Origin: Synaphobranchus kaupii
Lineage: Eukaryota > Chordata > Actinopteri > Anguilliformes > Synaphobranchidae
Assembly: GCA_029718625.1 (NCBI GenBank)
Contig: CM056377.1
Coordinates: 112,741,641 to 112,805,640, forward strand
Reading direction: 5' to 3'
Length of the DNA stretch: 64,000 bases
The position numbers were made by a program, and so were the translations under genes. Positions 34,215 through 45,146 of the stretch are shown piece by piece. Below the pieces are notes generated by a model. The model was given only the letters and a program-made list of their open reading frames with translations. It did no database searches and was not told where the DNA came from. The stretch's first letter is position 1, and each line of letters starts with the position of its first letter.

Positions 34215-36686
34215 GGTGATCCTAGGGGTGGTCTCGGCTGGGCACGTGGTATAAAACCAGAGACCAACGGGTTTGACAACATCGAGACCCTCAAGTTCAA
34301 GTTCAAATGTGAGGACTTTGTTAACACAATGTATGCGTGCGGAATGCGACCACTAATCACCCAGCCAAGCAGAATCACTAAACATAGTGCCACACTAATT
34401 GACAATATCTATACAAATATACTGGACACTGTAATAACAAGTGGTATTATGATAAATGATATCTCTGATCACCTTCCAGTCTTCGCTATCTGTGACTGGA
34501 AACACACTTTGGATCAGAAACCAGTGCCAAAAAACTTAAAAAGAATTAGAAACGAAAAGAGACTCAAAGATCTTGAACAAGATATGATGAAACAAAAGTG
34601 GAATGATGTATTGACTGAAAGGGACACAAACAAAGCGTATGAGGCCTTCTTAAACACAATAAATTCACTATATGACAAGCACTGCCCGGTAGTCAAAACT
34701 TTGAGCAAAGACAATAAAGCAAAAGAAAAAAGGCCTTGGTTTACCAAGACCATCGAGAACGCCTGCAGGAAAAAAAACAGCTTATATAAACAGTTTATAA
34801 AGGAAAGGAGTGTACAATCATATGCAAAGTACAAATGTTTCAGAAACAGAGTGACATATTTGCTGAGGAAACATAAAAAAGATTATTATGACAAGTTACT
34901 AACAGAAAATAGAAACTACACCAGAAATCTCTGGAAAATAATAAATTCTGTCTCTGGGCGAAAGGCCAAGCGGACATTCTCGGATCATTTCAATATAAAC
35001 AACAGGAGGGAAGAAGATAATAAGGTGATAGTAGATAGTTTCAACAAATACTTTGTTAGTGTTGGTCCGGAGCTAGCCAAGGCCATTCCATCCTCACTCC
35101 TGCAGTGGGATCACTTTGATAGGGGCGGTGAGATAAAAAAAGAGCAATTATTTTTAGATCCTGTCACACAAACTGAAATCAAAGCAATACTGAGAGATTG
35201 CACAGCTAAGACATCCACTGACGTAGACCAGATAGACATGACGTTGTTAAAAAGTATATCAAAAGCGATCATACCTCCGCTAACATATATATGTAATTTA
35301 TCGTTCTGTAATGGCGTGTTTCCAGATAAAATGAAGATAGCAAGAGTGCTTCCTCTGTACAAAAGTGGAGACAAACAGGAGTTTTCAAATTATCGTCCTG
35401 TTTCAATTTTACCACAGTGCTCAAAAATGATTGAAAAGCTCTTTAATGTCAGATTAGATAAGTTCATTGATAAGCACAAACTGCTATGTGACAGCCAATA
35501 CGGGTTCAGAAAAAAACATTCAACAGCACTGGCCCTAACAGAATCCATAGAATTTATCAAGGACGCGTTAGACCGGAAATTATACACTATAGGCATCTTC
35601 ATTGACCTGAAAAAAGCTTTTGACACGATAAACCACAGCATATTGATTGAAAAATTGTACAGATATGGAGTTAGAGGAATCGCATTACAATGGATAAAGA
35701 GTTACCTATCAAATAGAGTTCAATTTGTCCAGATAGGGGACAGCATATCAACATGCCTGGACATCACCTGTGGGGTCACGCAGGGTTCAGTCTTAGGACC
35801 AAAATTATTTATACTATATATTAATGACATAGTCAAAGTATCTGACGTCCTAAAATTAATTTTATTCGCGGACGACACAAACATCCTCTGCTCTGGAATT
35901 GATCTTAATCAAATGGTCAAATTAGTTAACAATGAAATGTCAAAGCTTCACACGTGGTTTAATATTAATAAATTATCACTAAACCTTTCAAAGACAAAAT
36001 TCATATTATTCGGGAAAAGAGGCCTGAAGGAAAACATAAACTTAAAGGTCAATGGTACCAACATTGAACGAGTGAACAAACACAAGATTCTGTGGGTTAC
36101 GGTAGATTGCCTCCTGACATGGAAACCACATGTGAAGCTAGTTCAATGTAAGTTGGCCAAAAGCGTGTCTATTTTGTGGAAAAAGCAGAAATTACTCAAT
36201 CAACATTCACTTAAGACAATTTACTCGGCACTCATAACACCCCACCTTCATTACTGTGTCGAAGTGTGGGGTCACACTTATAAAGACACTACAGAGCCGC
36301 TGTTTAAACTCCAAAAAAGGGCACTGAGAGTTGTATATTGTGTCCCATATAGAGATCACACTAATGATTTGTTCATTAAGGCAAAGTTTCTCAAGTGGCA
36401 GGACATAATTAAGTATAATACCTTACAAATATTATTTTTAGCCTCCAAAAGTCTTTTACCAGTAAATATACAGGATTTGTTTTTAAAGAGAGATAACATA
36501 CACAACTTGAGAGGAAACATGATTTATAAACAAAAATCGATAAAGTCCACACTCAGAGGTCATTCTGTATCTATTGTGGGGGTTAAGCTTTGGAACAGTT
36601 TACAAGATGAGATTAAATCGTCTACGAATTTGAAGGTCTTCAAGAGTAGGATAAAATGTATGATGGTAGAAAACTACCATATATAA
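34215..36686 (+). CDS. 5'-truncated LINE ORF2: endonuclease C-end plus complete reverse transcriptase
   Basis: The frame is open from 34215, with the first ATG at 34329; from there 785 residues follow. Residues 1-55 are the end of the AP-type endonuclease (PLITQPSRITKHSATLIDNI and the SDHLP block at 46-50 with the conserved His). The reverse transcriptase follows: PVSILPQCSKMIEKL, motif A FIDLKKAFD (Asp about 426), GVTQGSVLGPKLF, and motif C FADD at about 513-516. The C-terminal domain ends in LWNSLQDEIKSS. The catalytic Asp residues are all present with no stops. The start of the endonuclease and ORF1 are missing, so the copy cannot mobilise itself, though its RT is open. It belongs to the jockey superfamily (CR1/L2/Daphne-like); the exact clade is not settled. 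Confidence 0.92.
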   Translation, partial: GDPRGGLGWARGIKPETNGFDNIETLKFKFKCEDFVNTMYACGMRPLITQPSRITKHSATLIDNIYTNILDTVITSGIMINDISDHLPVFAICDWKHTLDQKPVPKNLKRIRNEKRLKDLEQDMMKQKWNDVLTERDTNKAYEAFLNTINSLYDKHCPVVKTLSKDNKAKEKRPWFTKTIENACRKKNSLYKQFIKERSVQSYAKYKCFRNRVTYLLRKHKKDYYDKLLTENRNYTRNLWKIINSVSGRKAKRTFSDHFNINNRREEDNKVIVDSFNKYFVSVGPELAKAIPSSLLQWDHFDRGGEIKKEQLFLDPVTQTEIKAILRDCTAKTSTDVDQIDMTLLKSISKAIIPPLTYICNLSFCNGVFPDKMKIARVLPLYKSGDKQEFSNYRPVSILPQCSKMIEKLFNVRLDKFIDKHKLLCDSQYGFRKKHSTALALTESIEFIKDALDRKLYTIGIFIDLKKAFDTINHSILIEKLYRYGVRGIALQWIKSYLSNRVQFVQIGDSISTCLDITCGVTQGSVLGPKLFILYINDIVKVSDVLKLILFADDTNILCSGIDLNQMVKLVNNEMSKLHTWFNINKLSLNLSKTKFILFGKRGLKENINLKVNGTNIERVNKHKILWVTVDCLLTWKPHVKLVQCKLAKSVSILWKKQKLLNQHSLKTIYSALITPHLHYCVEVWGHTYKDTTEPLFKLQKRALRVVYCVPYRDHTNDLFIKAKFLKWQDIIKYNTLQILFLASKSLLPVNIQDLFLKRDNIHNLRGNMIYKQKSIKSTLRGHSVSIVGVKLWNSLQDEIKSSTNLKVFKSRIKCMMVENYHI

Positions 36687-37167
36687 ACAATAGTGGGTTA
36701 TCAAGAAATGAAAACAATGTCACGATGTGCAAAAAACATTGTAAGCGGTTTCATCATAAAAACGAAGAAACGGACACAATTATTTGGACATTATCTAAAC
36801 AATATTCTGGACTGTTTGCTGTTGAAATGAAACAAATTATTTTGACTAATGTATGACATGTACATTTAAATCCGACTTATTTGGACTTTAATATTTGGTT
36901 TATTTTATTTTAGCTTATTTTTTTCTTTCTCGGCCTGTTTTGTTATATAGAAAATTCAGCTATGCTGTTGTGATACGAAAAAATCTGTTTTAAACAAATG
37001 TATAATGTGAACATTTAAATTTGAGTTGGGAATTGGGGCGGGACGTTTGATAAGCAGGCTGCTTTTTCCCGTATCCCTTTTCGGCAGGTAATGTGTTTGT
37101 TCAGGGCATATTACAAAAATTGTGATGAAGTGTGACTATATGCGTGCCGAAATAAATAAATAAATTT
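36687..37167 (+). repeat. LINE 3' UTR and AAAT tail
   Basis: Sequence after the RT stop to the short AAATAAATAAATAAATT tandem tail at about 37150-37167, the likely 3' end of the LINE. No target duplication was identified with the 5' boundary, which is blurred (about 34250-34290). Confidence 0.7.
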
Positions 37168-37268
37168 GTATTACTGCTAACGTTAATATTACGACTTATA
37201 TCGAGCTACATAGAGAGTTATTCATCTATGTCTTACTGTTTAGTATCTTTAGCTAAGTTGTCTGCATT

Positions 37269-37400
37269 ATGCCAAGGAGTCAGAGATGTATCGTTCCTCT
37301 GTGCAATGCCACGTACCGGCTCTGTTAGCTTTCATAATCTGCCGAGAGACGGTGTTGTGCCGAAAAGTGTCCCCCTGCCAGAATTCGTCCCCCCTAGCGT
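37269..37400 (+). pseudogene. THAP-type zinc-finger remnant (frameshifted)
   Basis: From ATG at 37269 the frame reads MPRSQRCIVPLCNATYRLC and then a stop. The continuation in another frame reads SFHNLPRD. The C-x4-C pair followed about 12 residues later by FHNLPRD is the usual opening of a THAP domain (C2CH DNA-binding finger with an FxxFP-like segment). The downstream C-x2-H part was not found. THAP domains head many DNA transposases, including Kolobok and P-like elements. I read this as the broken 5' end of the transposase of the TTAA element. Confidence 0.5.
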
Positions 37401-37972
37401 GAACGCGCATTCGCTTGTTCTCAGTGCCGCTTATATTTTCATTTAGTTCGATCTGCGCTCTTCTTCCGACAAAATGAGTGTTTATACAGTTTCTACCACT
37501 CAGCAAAGACCAGAACATCACAAGAGGAGCAACTTATTTAAAAAAAAACAATTGTATATTTTAGGTTTTAAGATGAACACATCGCAATGCGAACCTCAGA
37601 ATGGCACTAGTGATGCGCGACCCATAATGTAGGCTACGCTTTAACATCCACGATAATAAACTACGAGAGCACTTGGAATACATAATAATTTACAAGTAAT
37701 ACATTTATGCATTATATTATTTATCCCCCCCCCAGCCATCTCTTGTTTGCAAAGTCTGACACGCTTCACATTCATTGTTGTTCTTTAGATCGCTGGATAC
37801 CCTAAAGCACATGCTTACAACAGGGAGCATTTTGCAGGGGGGTTAAGAATTTTGGCAGCGCCAGTGTTGTGCTTTAGGTGCTGTGTGACTGGGTTTTGCT
37901 GTGTATTTGAATGTATTATTATAATAGTTACTTTAGGCAGACAAACAAGCAAACTTAGCTAGGTAAGTCTAC

Positions 37973-38196
37973 CATTCGGTTACATCCCCGGTTCTCTCCT
38001 CGCAAAGACGTTGCTCAACCAATACAGCCAGGGCGGCGGCTGCTGCTGGCAGTGGCTCGAATGAATACGGCTGTATTTCCCGAGCAACATCTTCGCGAGG
38101 AGAGTCTTCCACCACGAAGGAATACTCTTCCTCCACTTCAAACTCCTCCACCTCAAAACTCCCTGCAGTACTGCTGTCACTCTTGTCGCTCGCCAT
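37973..38196 (-). CDS. Minus-strand acidic ORF exon in the TTAA element (P2X7-tail-like gene family?)
   Basis: ATG at 38196 (minus) starts MASDKSDSSTAGSFEVEEF and an acidic stretch, then EIQPYSFEPLP, an Ala-rich segment and CEERTGDVTEW. A possible donor GTAGAC follows base 37973. The order acidic leader, PYxFEP motif, then a segment leading to 'TEW' resembles the N-terminal exon of the multicopy fish genes that carry a P2X7-receptor-C-terminus-like Cys-rich domain. The Cys-rich part itself was not found, so this is family resemblance from memory only. It may be a captured or element-encoded accessory ORF, or a host-gene fragment. Confidence 0.4.
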
Positions 38197-38412
38197 TTTG
38201 TTGTTTGTTTAGCTAGTAGTGAGGAGAGAGCAGGAAGGGGGCTGAGCATAGAGCGTATTGAGTTCAGTGGGGCTGAGTCAGTTCACCAAGACACACCCTT
38301 TCACTCCTTGACCGTATGAATATTCATAATATGTCTACACCTACTCACGAGTTTCAGTTCAAATTGAAGCGGTAAAAAAGGCTTTAGAAAAGGCTCTGCA
38401 GTATTTCTTTAA

Positions 38413-38635
38413 GAAATTTGAATTGCATTCAGGCAGCCATGGGAAGCCAGTGAAGGGTGTTCAAAAGTGGTGTGGCCACAGTGGCTTGTGTGAATTTTGG
38501 CAGGTTGATGACTAGCAGCATTCTGGACCAGTTGCATTGTCTTGATGGCGCATATGGGCAAGTCAGTCAGGAAGGTGTTAACGGTAGTCCAGACACGACA
38601 TTACAAGGGCTTGTACAAGTAGCTGAGTAAGATGT
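38413..38635 (-). pseudogene. LINE reverse transcriptase C-terminal fragment, minus strand
   Basis: The minus-strand translation in mixed frames gives DLPICAIKTMQLVQNAA, the conserved block after the RT core in L2/Rex1-like LINEs, followed by an LHWLP-like segment and IQF. It is broken by frameshifts. It ends at the TTAA (38409-38412) bordering the Kolobok-like element. Confidence 0.7.
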
Positions 38636-38679
38636 ATCGTTTAGAAAGCTGGAATCTAAAAATGAATGTTATGAATGAG

Positions 38680-39305
38680 TGTTCTCCTCCCAGGGCCTGG
38701 TATCATTCCTATGCTTATGACACTTATAAACTCTTTCCCTCCTTCCCTCCTTCCCCCCTTCCCATACATTGGCCTCAGCACGCTTCTCAGCTCGCCAACA
38801 AGTCATCTCCAGCTGGATGACCAATCATTGACTTAAGCTCAAGTTTGGCTAAAACTCAGATCTCAGCCTTGTGCTCCCCCATGCTGGACCTATCCTTCAC
38901 CCTGGACGGCACACTCTTCCTCTGCCAGGAGGAATCTCAGGGTGGTATGGACAACACACTGTCCCTCTCTGAGAACATCATGGCAGTTCAAATAGTCGGC
39001 CCCTTCCTCACCACCCATTCAATCCAGCTAATCTTTCTTTTTCTATTTCCTTCCTTCTTTGGATATCCTTTTAGATAATGCCATAGTTATAGATGAGTAC
39101 AGATGGGCTATATGTCAAGTGGTACTTTCCTTTGTCACAATAAAAATAGTTGTTTGTTAGATTAACATTACACTTATTGATTATAAAAGGGCCTTCTTGG
39201 TGATACTGTATTTGTGTATTCCTGACACTAACACTGATGTTCTTCACTAGTGTAAATTGCTCTGTATAAGAGCGTCTGCCAAGTTATTGTAGTGTAATGT
39301 AATGT
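38680..39305 (+). pseudogene. LINE fragment, plus strand: RT catalytic region remnant and 3' tail
   Basis: Encodes a decayed catalytic block (SYAYDTYKLFPSFPPSP, counterpart of the YADDTQLF motif), then LDLSFTLDGT and DNTLSLSENIMAV. The 3' UTR ends in TTGCTCTGTATAAGAGCGTC, TGCCAAG and TGTAATGTAATG. The same family and tail occur at 48870-50030. It lies back to back with the minus-strand RT fragment at 38413-38635. Confidence 0.75.
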
Positions 39306-39309
39306 ATGC

Positions 39310-40920
39310 ATAATGACATCTCAGTTAACTTTGGGTTGATAATTGGTTAAAAGCGTAAATTAATGATTATCTATAAAATGAGACTAGTATATGTATTTAT
39401 TAAAACTTTGAAGTATTTGATTCCAATCTATAAAGGATTCAAATAGTTGATATTGGTATATTTTCATGTCACTTTCGATTCCCGATGTATCTTTATTTTT
39501 ACCTTCATTCCTATCGTCTTAACGCGGTCTGCTGACCTATAGTCCATACTTTATAGAAATTCCCGGACACCTTATCATTGTTATACAGACATTCTTAAAT
39601 ATTTGTCATAATTTGCATTGACGTTGTGATTATGCTTGTATTTATTTGATGCTAATGTATATAATGTTTAATATGGTTTCAGTAAGGGTACTGAACCAAG
39701 TTTTGTGAAACAAACAAACAAAATGGGTTTTTGTAACCCTTGCTAAATAATCACTTTTAACCGACATGTAATGGTATTCCGGATAAAAGTGTCTTCTAAA
39801 CACACACACATATGGATATTCAGATTCAAATTAGAATTAGGGCTGTATGGCTTAGACATTCAACATAACAGATGTGGCTCTAAGCTCTAAGTATTTACAT
39901 TCAAAACACCAGCAAGAATCTCCTGCCATTTTGTGACCGGGTGATAATATATATATATTTTCTCCAATGCTTATGGCATATTTACGGTACAGTATTTACG
40001 GATTTACATATACCAATATTTATCCTTGTCCTCTGACACTTAGCACAGTTGTTATGGGAATGGCTTTCCTCAGCGTAATGTCTTACTCCTGAGTACCATA
40101 AAGGAACCACAAGGTCATTTCTCCTCCCTTGTGCTGAATGAGCCTTGTGTTAAAGCACTACAAAGCATTCAAGCTCCCCTTTTCTCCCCTGTGAACCAGT
40201 ACATGGCTTTGGTATTCATAGAAATATGCCAATAAATGATAACTGAAAATGACCATGATAATGTTGAATTAATCATCACACGTTAAAGTCACTCTGGCCT
40301 TTATAACATATTAAACCTTTGGCCTGCCTTCTTGCACAAGCCACACTCACCTGATCCGTTCAGGCAGCTTTGTCATTATGGGTAACATGAAGTAATGAAA
40401 TCGTTCTCTCCCCACTTCCTGCTCACTCTGTTAGTTTTATTGGATTTATGGTGAAACTATTCTTCATTACACGTTTTGGTATTTATGCAATAAATTATGG
40501 CACCTTCCCGTTCTGGTTTGCTGTTGCAACCATTTTTCTTGTATGACATTCTGTGAATAATGCACTTGCATTGAACATAAATGCACATGGATATTAACGG
40601 TTCTCTTCCACCTTCTCCACAAATTCCAAATAGTTTCTGAGGTTGTATCAAAGCACGGTTCCATATTGTAGCAATAAAACCGTACCTTTGCTGTCGAGAG
40701 ACAGCGATAAAAATAATTTTATTTATTTTGGGGGAACATTCAATCTATACAAAAGTAATGTGAATCAGGCAGGATGTCTATTGAAACATTCACAATAAGA
40801 TGCCATTTAGATGCACGAGGCTCATTGAAAACCGACATAGTCAAAATGTTCAACGTTAAATCAACGGAATAGATTATATCCATCTGACAGAATACATCTT
40901 ATTCCTATTGGACCCGTGTA
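39310..40920. other. Intergenic AT-rich sequence
   Basis: No exon or repeat family recognised. A short (TA)n lies at about 39947-39959. Confidence 0.4.
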
Positions 40921-40924
40921 AACT

Positions 40925-41050
40925 CTGTTGAATTAATAGAATAGAATAGAATAACTTTTATTTTCCCGCTAGGGAACTTCAGTTGTAGCCCCAGCAACAA
41001 CAAAAAAGACATAGACAGTGGGGCAGACCCACAACACACAAACATATCAA
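40925..41050 (-). repeat. Retroelement 3' tail, (GAATA)n type, minus orientation
   Basis: AATAGAATAGAATAGAATAA then CTTTTATTTTCCCGCTAGGGAACTTCAG. On the minus strand this reads as the common fish non-LTR tail (a 'GGGAAAATAAAAGTTATTCTATTC' pattern in pieces). Its continuation to the right was not resolved. Confidence 0.5.
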
Positions 41051-41478
41051 ACAAAGACATTCAATATAATCATGTTTTTTATAATAATGTGTAGGTCCAA
41101 CGGACATTCCCGAGCATATGTTGTGAATGAGTCGCCATGGTGACGACCACAAACAAAATTATCCCGAATATACAATTCGTCAATATTATCAAAACGAGCA
41201 GCATGAGTGCCCTGGACAATCTTCAGCCCTACCACAACAGACACACAGCGCATGAAAAAAACAAAAGACAAAAGCCTGACACAACAAAATACATTCAAAT
41301 GAACAAACACGAACACGAGAGACAGCTGGACTACATGTCGCCATTATAGCGCCATGTGACGTCAAACACTGAACACTTTACTCTTCATGTAAGATACTTT
41401 CACATATGCCACTGTATAGCTGGCCATTTTAATTATTGGCTATTAGATTATCATAACAACCTGACAGTTTGTACCAAG

Positions 41479-41480
<2 letters not shown>

Positions 41481-41570
<90 letters not shown>
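41481..41570. repeat. (CTGT)n(CT)n compound microsatellite
   Basis: A short CTGT array (41481-41504) passes into pure CT to 41569. Confidence 0.97.
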
Positions 41571-41571
<1 letters not shown>

Positions 41572-42002
41572 GGTACATGGTTATTTATGATATACTTTCT
41601 GCTGTTTTGCATCTTTGAAAAGGTCATAGTGATGGGAGGGCAAGGTTTCATAAACCCAATAATAGGAGGAGCTAAAATGGGCTGTTGGTCATGAACTTGT
41701 TTGAATCAAAAAGATAATCATAAAGCTAATCTTTTCACACCAAAACACAATCAATGTTTCATATCAGAAAAGTATGAATACTTGTTGGAGAAAATCTAAT
41801 CATCTAATAATTGCGCAGCATAAATAACTTAATCACGAGCCTAATCACAACAAAAATTTCAACAGTAGTTTATGTTTTTTAAGTGTTTTTCTCATACGGG
41901 ATAGTAAGAGACACATTCTCAGTCATATCATTCTGATAGTGCTGCCTTTGTATATTTTTACTTTACAAGCCACATAAAACACTGACTCAGAGTAAAATGT
42001 AG

Positions 42003-42205
42003 GGTCGGACTGGGAGCAAAGTTAGGTTCTGGCAGGTTTTGCCTTGACTGGCCCAACCCGACCAGCCTTACACACAAAAGGAGATTGTGATTGCAGACCG
42101 GGGGGTGGGGTGGGGTGGGTGAGGGGGTTAAGATTTGTAGGCCCAGTGGCCCAAAAGTGGACCGGCCCATCTGGCATCTGGCCCAATTGCCAGTTCCAGG
42201 AACCA
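42003..42205. repeat. Possible MITE-like repeat starting AGGGTCGGACTGG
   Basis: Starts with GGGTCGGACTGGG and contains GGCCCAGTGGCCC, GACCGGCCCATCTGGC and a G-rich centre (GGGGTGGGGTGGGGTGGG). The wording matches a dispersed fish repeat with inverted AGGGTCGGACTGG ends, but the right end is too degraded to confirm. Confidence 0.4.
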
Positions 42206-42209
42206 ATGC

Positions 42210-45140
42210 GGTTAACAATGGTACACTGTTATAATAACAATCCTGGTATTGCAAAATATTAATTTTAGAAAACATAAAAACAAATAATTGATTTTTACAC
42301 CCTGTGTACAATATCCCAGCAAGTTCTCTGATATCTGAACCAGTTATTCCATAGAACTCTTATAGTGGTATAAGAATACAGACTGAATAAGTTCAACTTG
42401 GCAATGTTTTAATTGTTCACATTGATCTAACTGACAGAGGTTATCGAGCAATTAGTCATTGATAAAGTACCAACACCAGAGAAAAGAGCTACTTCACTTT
42501 TATAAAGCAGGACATCATTGTGTAGGGCTTGTAAAGTAATTACCTGGAGACTAGCAATTAGACCCATAGCCATCCCTGTTGCCTGGAACTATTGTAAATA
42601 GTGAGGTTCAAATGCCTGATGTACATCGCTTACCAGGCCACAAAGCTAATTATAGGGTTGAAAGAATTGCAAGTTTTCAAGGTTTCGTAGTCTGTTAGCT
42701 CATAGGCTGCCTCTGAAAGAAGCTGTAAGGAAGAAATTCTGTTGCTACTCTCCGTGTCAAAGCACTTCTCCATGGTTACAAAAACAATTTTAATTGGGAT
42801 GTCAACACAAAGCAAACTTCAGAATAATAACGTAAAAACCCTCGTTTGAAGAATGCATGCTTAAATATGACTATATGCCAATTAAAATAAACACAACGTA
42901 CAGTTAGAATCCTTTCTTGCACCTGAAAGCTTCTACAAAACTGGAATATCTGAAAGATCTACAAAGAGGTATGACCTAAAAAGACAATGGCATATATTTC
43001 AGCTCTTGGGTCAATTTAAAACAATAAAAAATAAATTTTTGTTTTACATAATTCTGCAAAATCTACCAGAAGCTTATACAATCTCTCTGTTAAAAAATAA
43101 TTTTGTGGTGCCAAATGTAAACCCGCAAACTTAACAAGTACTGGCTAACTTCTGTATTGTGCACTAACAACCTCAGCAAAGAGACTCGAGTCTGGTTTTG
43201 CAATATGTTATATTCCTCATTATTAAATGTCCCAATGAATAAAGACAAAAAAAGTTCACATTCAAAAGTTGGGGTATTTACCATCGTACGAGATGGTTTT
43301 GTGTTAATTGTTTTCCGCACAAAAGTTTGATAAATCTTGCCCTAATAATCATAAAAAAGCATCCCAAAAACAAATTAGATTAAATGTTATGTTCAGTATT
43401 TAGTGGTATGATGAATGTTTTATATCTGATATCTTGTTTAAGATATTCACCATTGTAAGTAGGCTAGTGAATATCTTCCTTTGGATGCATTCTCAGTGTT
43501 TTTCATTGATCTTGTTACTCATGTTTTACCCAATATTCCTGTCCAATACTTTGGAATCTATCAATATGCAATATAACCTCTTTTTTCTGTTAAAAGCTGT
43601 AAAAAAGACCATTTCTTACAATCCACTGCTTCCTTGTGTTAATAAATAAACATGAAGCAACCCATGTATCACAATAGAATTTAATTATAATTCCACTTAA
43701 TCAAATGTTGTTCCTTGAAACCTTATTAAAGTAGAAATGTTCTTATTTCACTCTTATTTAGAAATGGGTCGCAAGCTTTTTCTATTATGAACGTTGTATT
43801 GTTATGGCTTGTATTTATTATAAGTAGTAATTTAAGACTGTTTAGAAGGTTTATCTTTGTTCATCCTTTCTCTAGTGACATGGAGGCTCAGTACAACACT
43901 GAGGCCCGTGAAATATATTTATTGTGTGCTTTCCAATTTCCTGGTCAGATTAAAGCACACAGGCTCTTGAGATATAGCAATTACTTTTTGTTCCCCAGGA
44001 ACAAATTATCTGGAGTAAACTCTCTCTGTGATTCATAGTCTTGCCTTCCTGTCAATGTTTGTATTGTTACTGATTTTGTGATATTCAAAGGTGTCAACTG
44101 ACAAACAACTCCTAATTAATGGGTGTTCCTCTGTGATTGGAGCTGTGTAGTGTTGAATTTGAATGATTTCTTCAGGAAGGTGAGCCAACTATGTAGTTAC
44201 ATTCATTGTTAGTCTCCTGGCCTCTTATAACTGGAAAAGCAAAAATCAAATAATCAGTGACAGCCTTTTAATTGCTGATGAAAGTACAGAATGCCACAAC
44301 ACCACTAAGATTCATACTATTTGCAAAGTCATTGATTTCACAGATCGGTATCTTATAAGAGGCATTCTGCGTACAAAAGACAATTAATGGAAATGAAAGG
44401 GACTATTAATGTAATGGGGCCGGCAGGTGTCCTGTAACATGCAATAGTTTATGCTCAGAATGAGAGGCAGGTTTACAGGCTGCACGTCACATTAATATCT
44501 GCTGTTCCCTTTTCTGTTTCTGTTATTGCAGTTTACTCAGGTGGGCTCTGGTACAGCTATTAATAATATATACATTAGTATTATTTAAATTTTTGTATTG
44601 TTCATGTTTCCTTACAATAATCCTTTTATCACTCTGAAGAAATGTAACTGTACACACAAATTGCATGTTACTCTTAATTAATACATATGTATGTATGTCT
44701 CATCCCAAAATTTCAAATCCACTCACATTTTAGTGTGGTAAAGATCCCCGGCTTGCAATTCAAAACAAACCACACGGCATTAACGGCACATCGCAGTAGG
44801 TACTATTACACTCGCAAGACTGAGGAAAGTAGATAAGTTAGATGCCACATTAGAGTAAATTAAATGTTATACACATTTCTTGTTCCTTCCACCAAGGTGG
44901 AATAACCCCTTCATATGATGTAACCCAGATGTAACAAGCCAGTTAGTGAGGTTAGAAGTGGAGCAGTTTGGATTTTAATATCCGTTCCTTCAGCTGTACT
45001 CTGACATTCATCATCAGGATGTGCACAGCATGGCAGGAGTGGATTATTGTATTGTTGTTATAACCATGGAGATGATATTTCAATACGCGGATGGTTTAGT
45101 AGTTGATCATTAGCTACAAACCTGCTGTACACAAACTGAA
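42210..45140. other. Intergenic AT-rich sequence, candidate conserved non-coding stretch at 44180-44520
   Basis: No exon or mobile element recognised. The part 44180-44520 is rich in homeodomain-type ATTA/TAAT cores, has balanced composition and no simple repeats, as deeply conserved non-coding elements often do. Without alignment this is only a guess. Confidence 0.3.
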
Positions 45141-45146
45141 CACACT

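Larger units (their letters stand above)
34009..38408. mobile_element. TTAA-flanked, Kolobok-like DNA transposon remnant (4.4 kb, with nested LINE)
   Basis: TTAA occurs at both edges (34005-34008, 38409-38412) with short imperfect inverted ends: AGTGATACTGCAG on the left and, reversed, AGAAATACTGCAG on the right (11/13). TTAA target sites are used by Kolobok and piggyBac superfamilies, and Kolobok transposases carry THAP domains. A THAP-like zinc-finger start lies inside (37269 onward). An acidic ORF reads on the minus strand near the right end. The interior left portion is occupied by a LINE (about 34270-37167). The assignment rests on the combination of TTAA, short ends and THAP. The flanks on the two sides come from different repeats, so a rearrangement or partial misassignment is possible. 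Confidence 0.55.
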
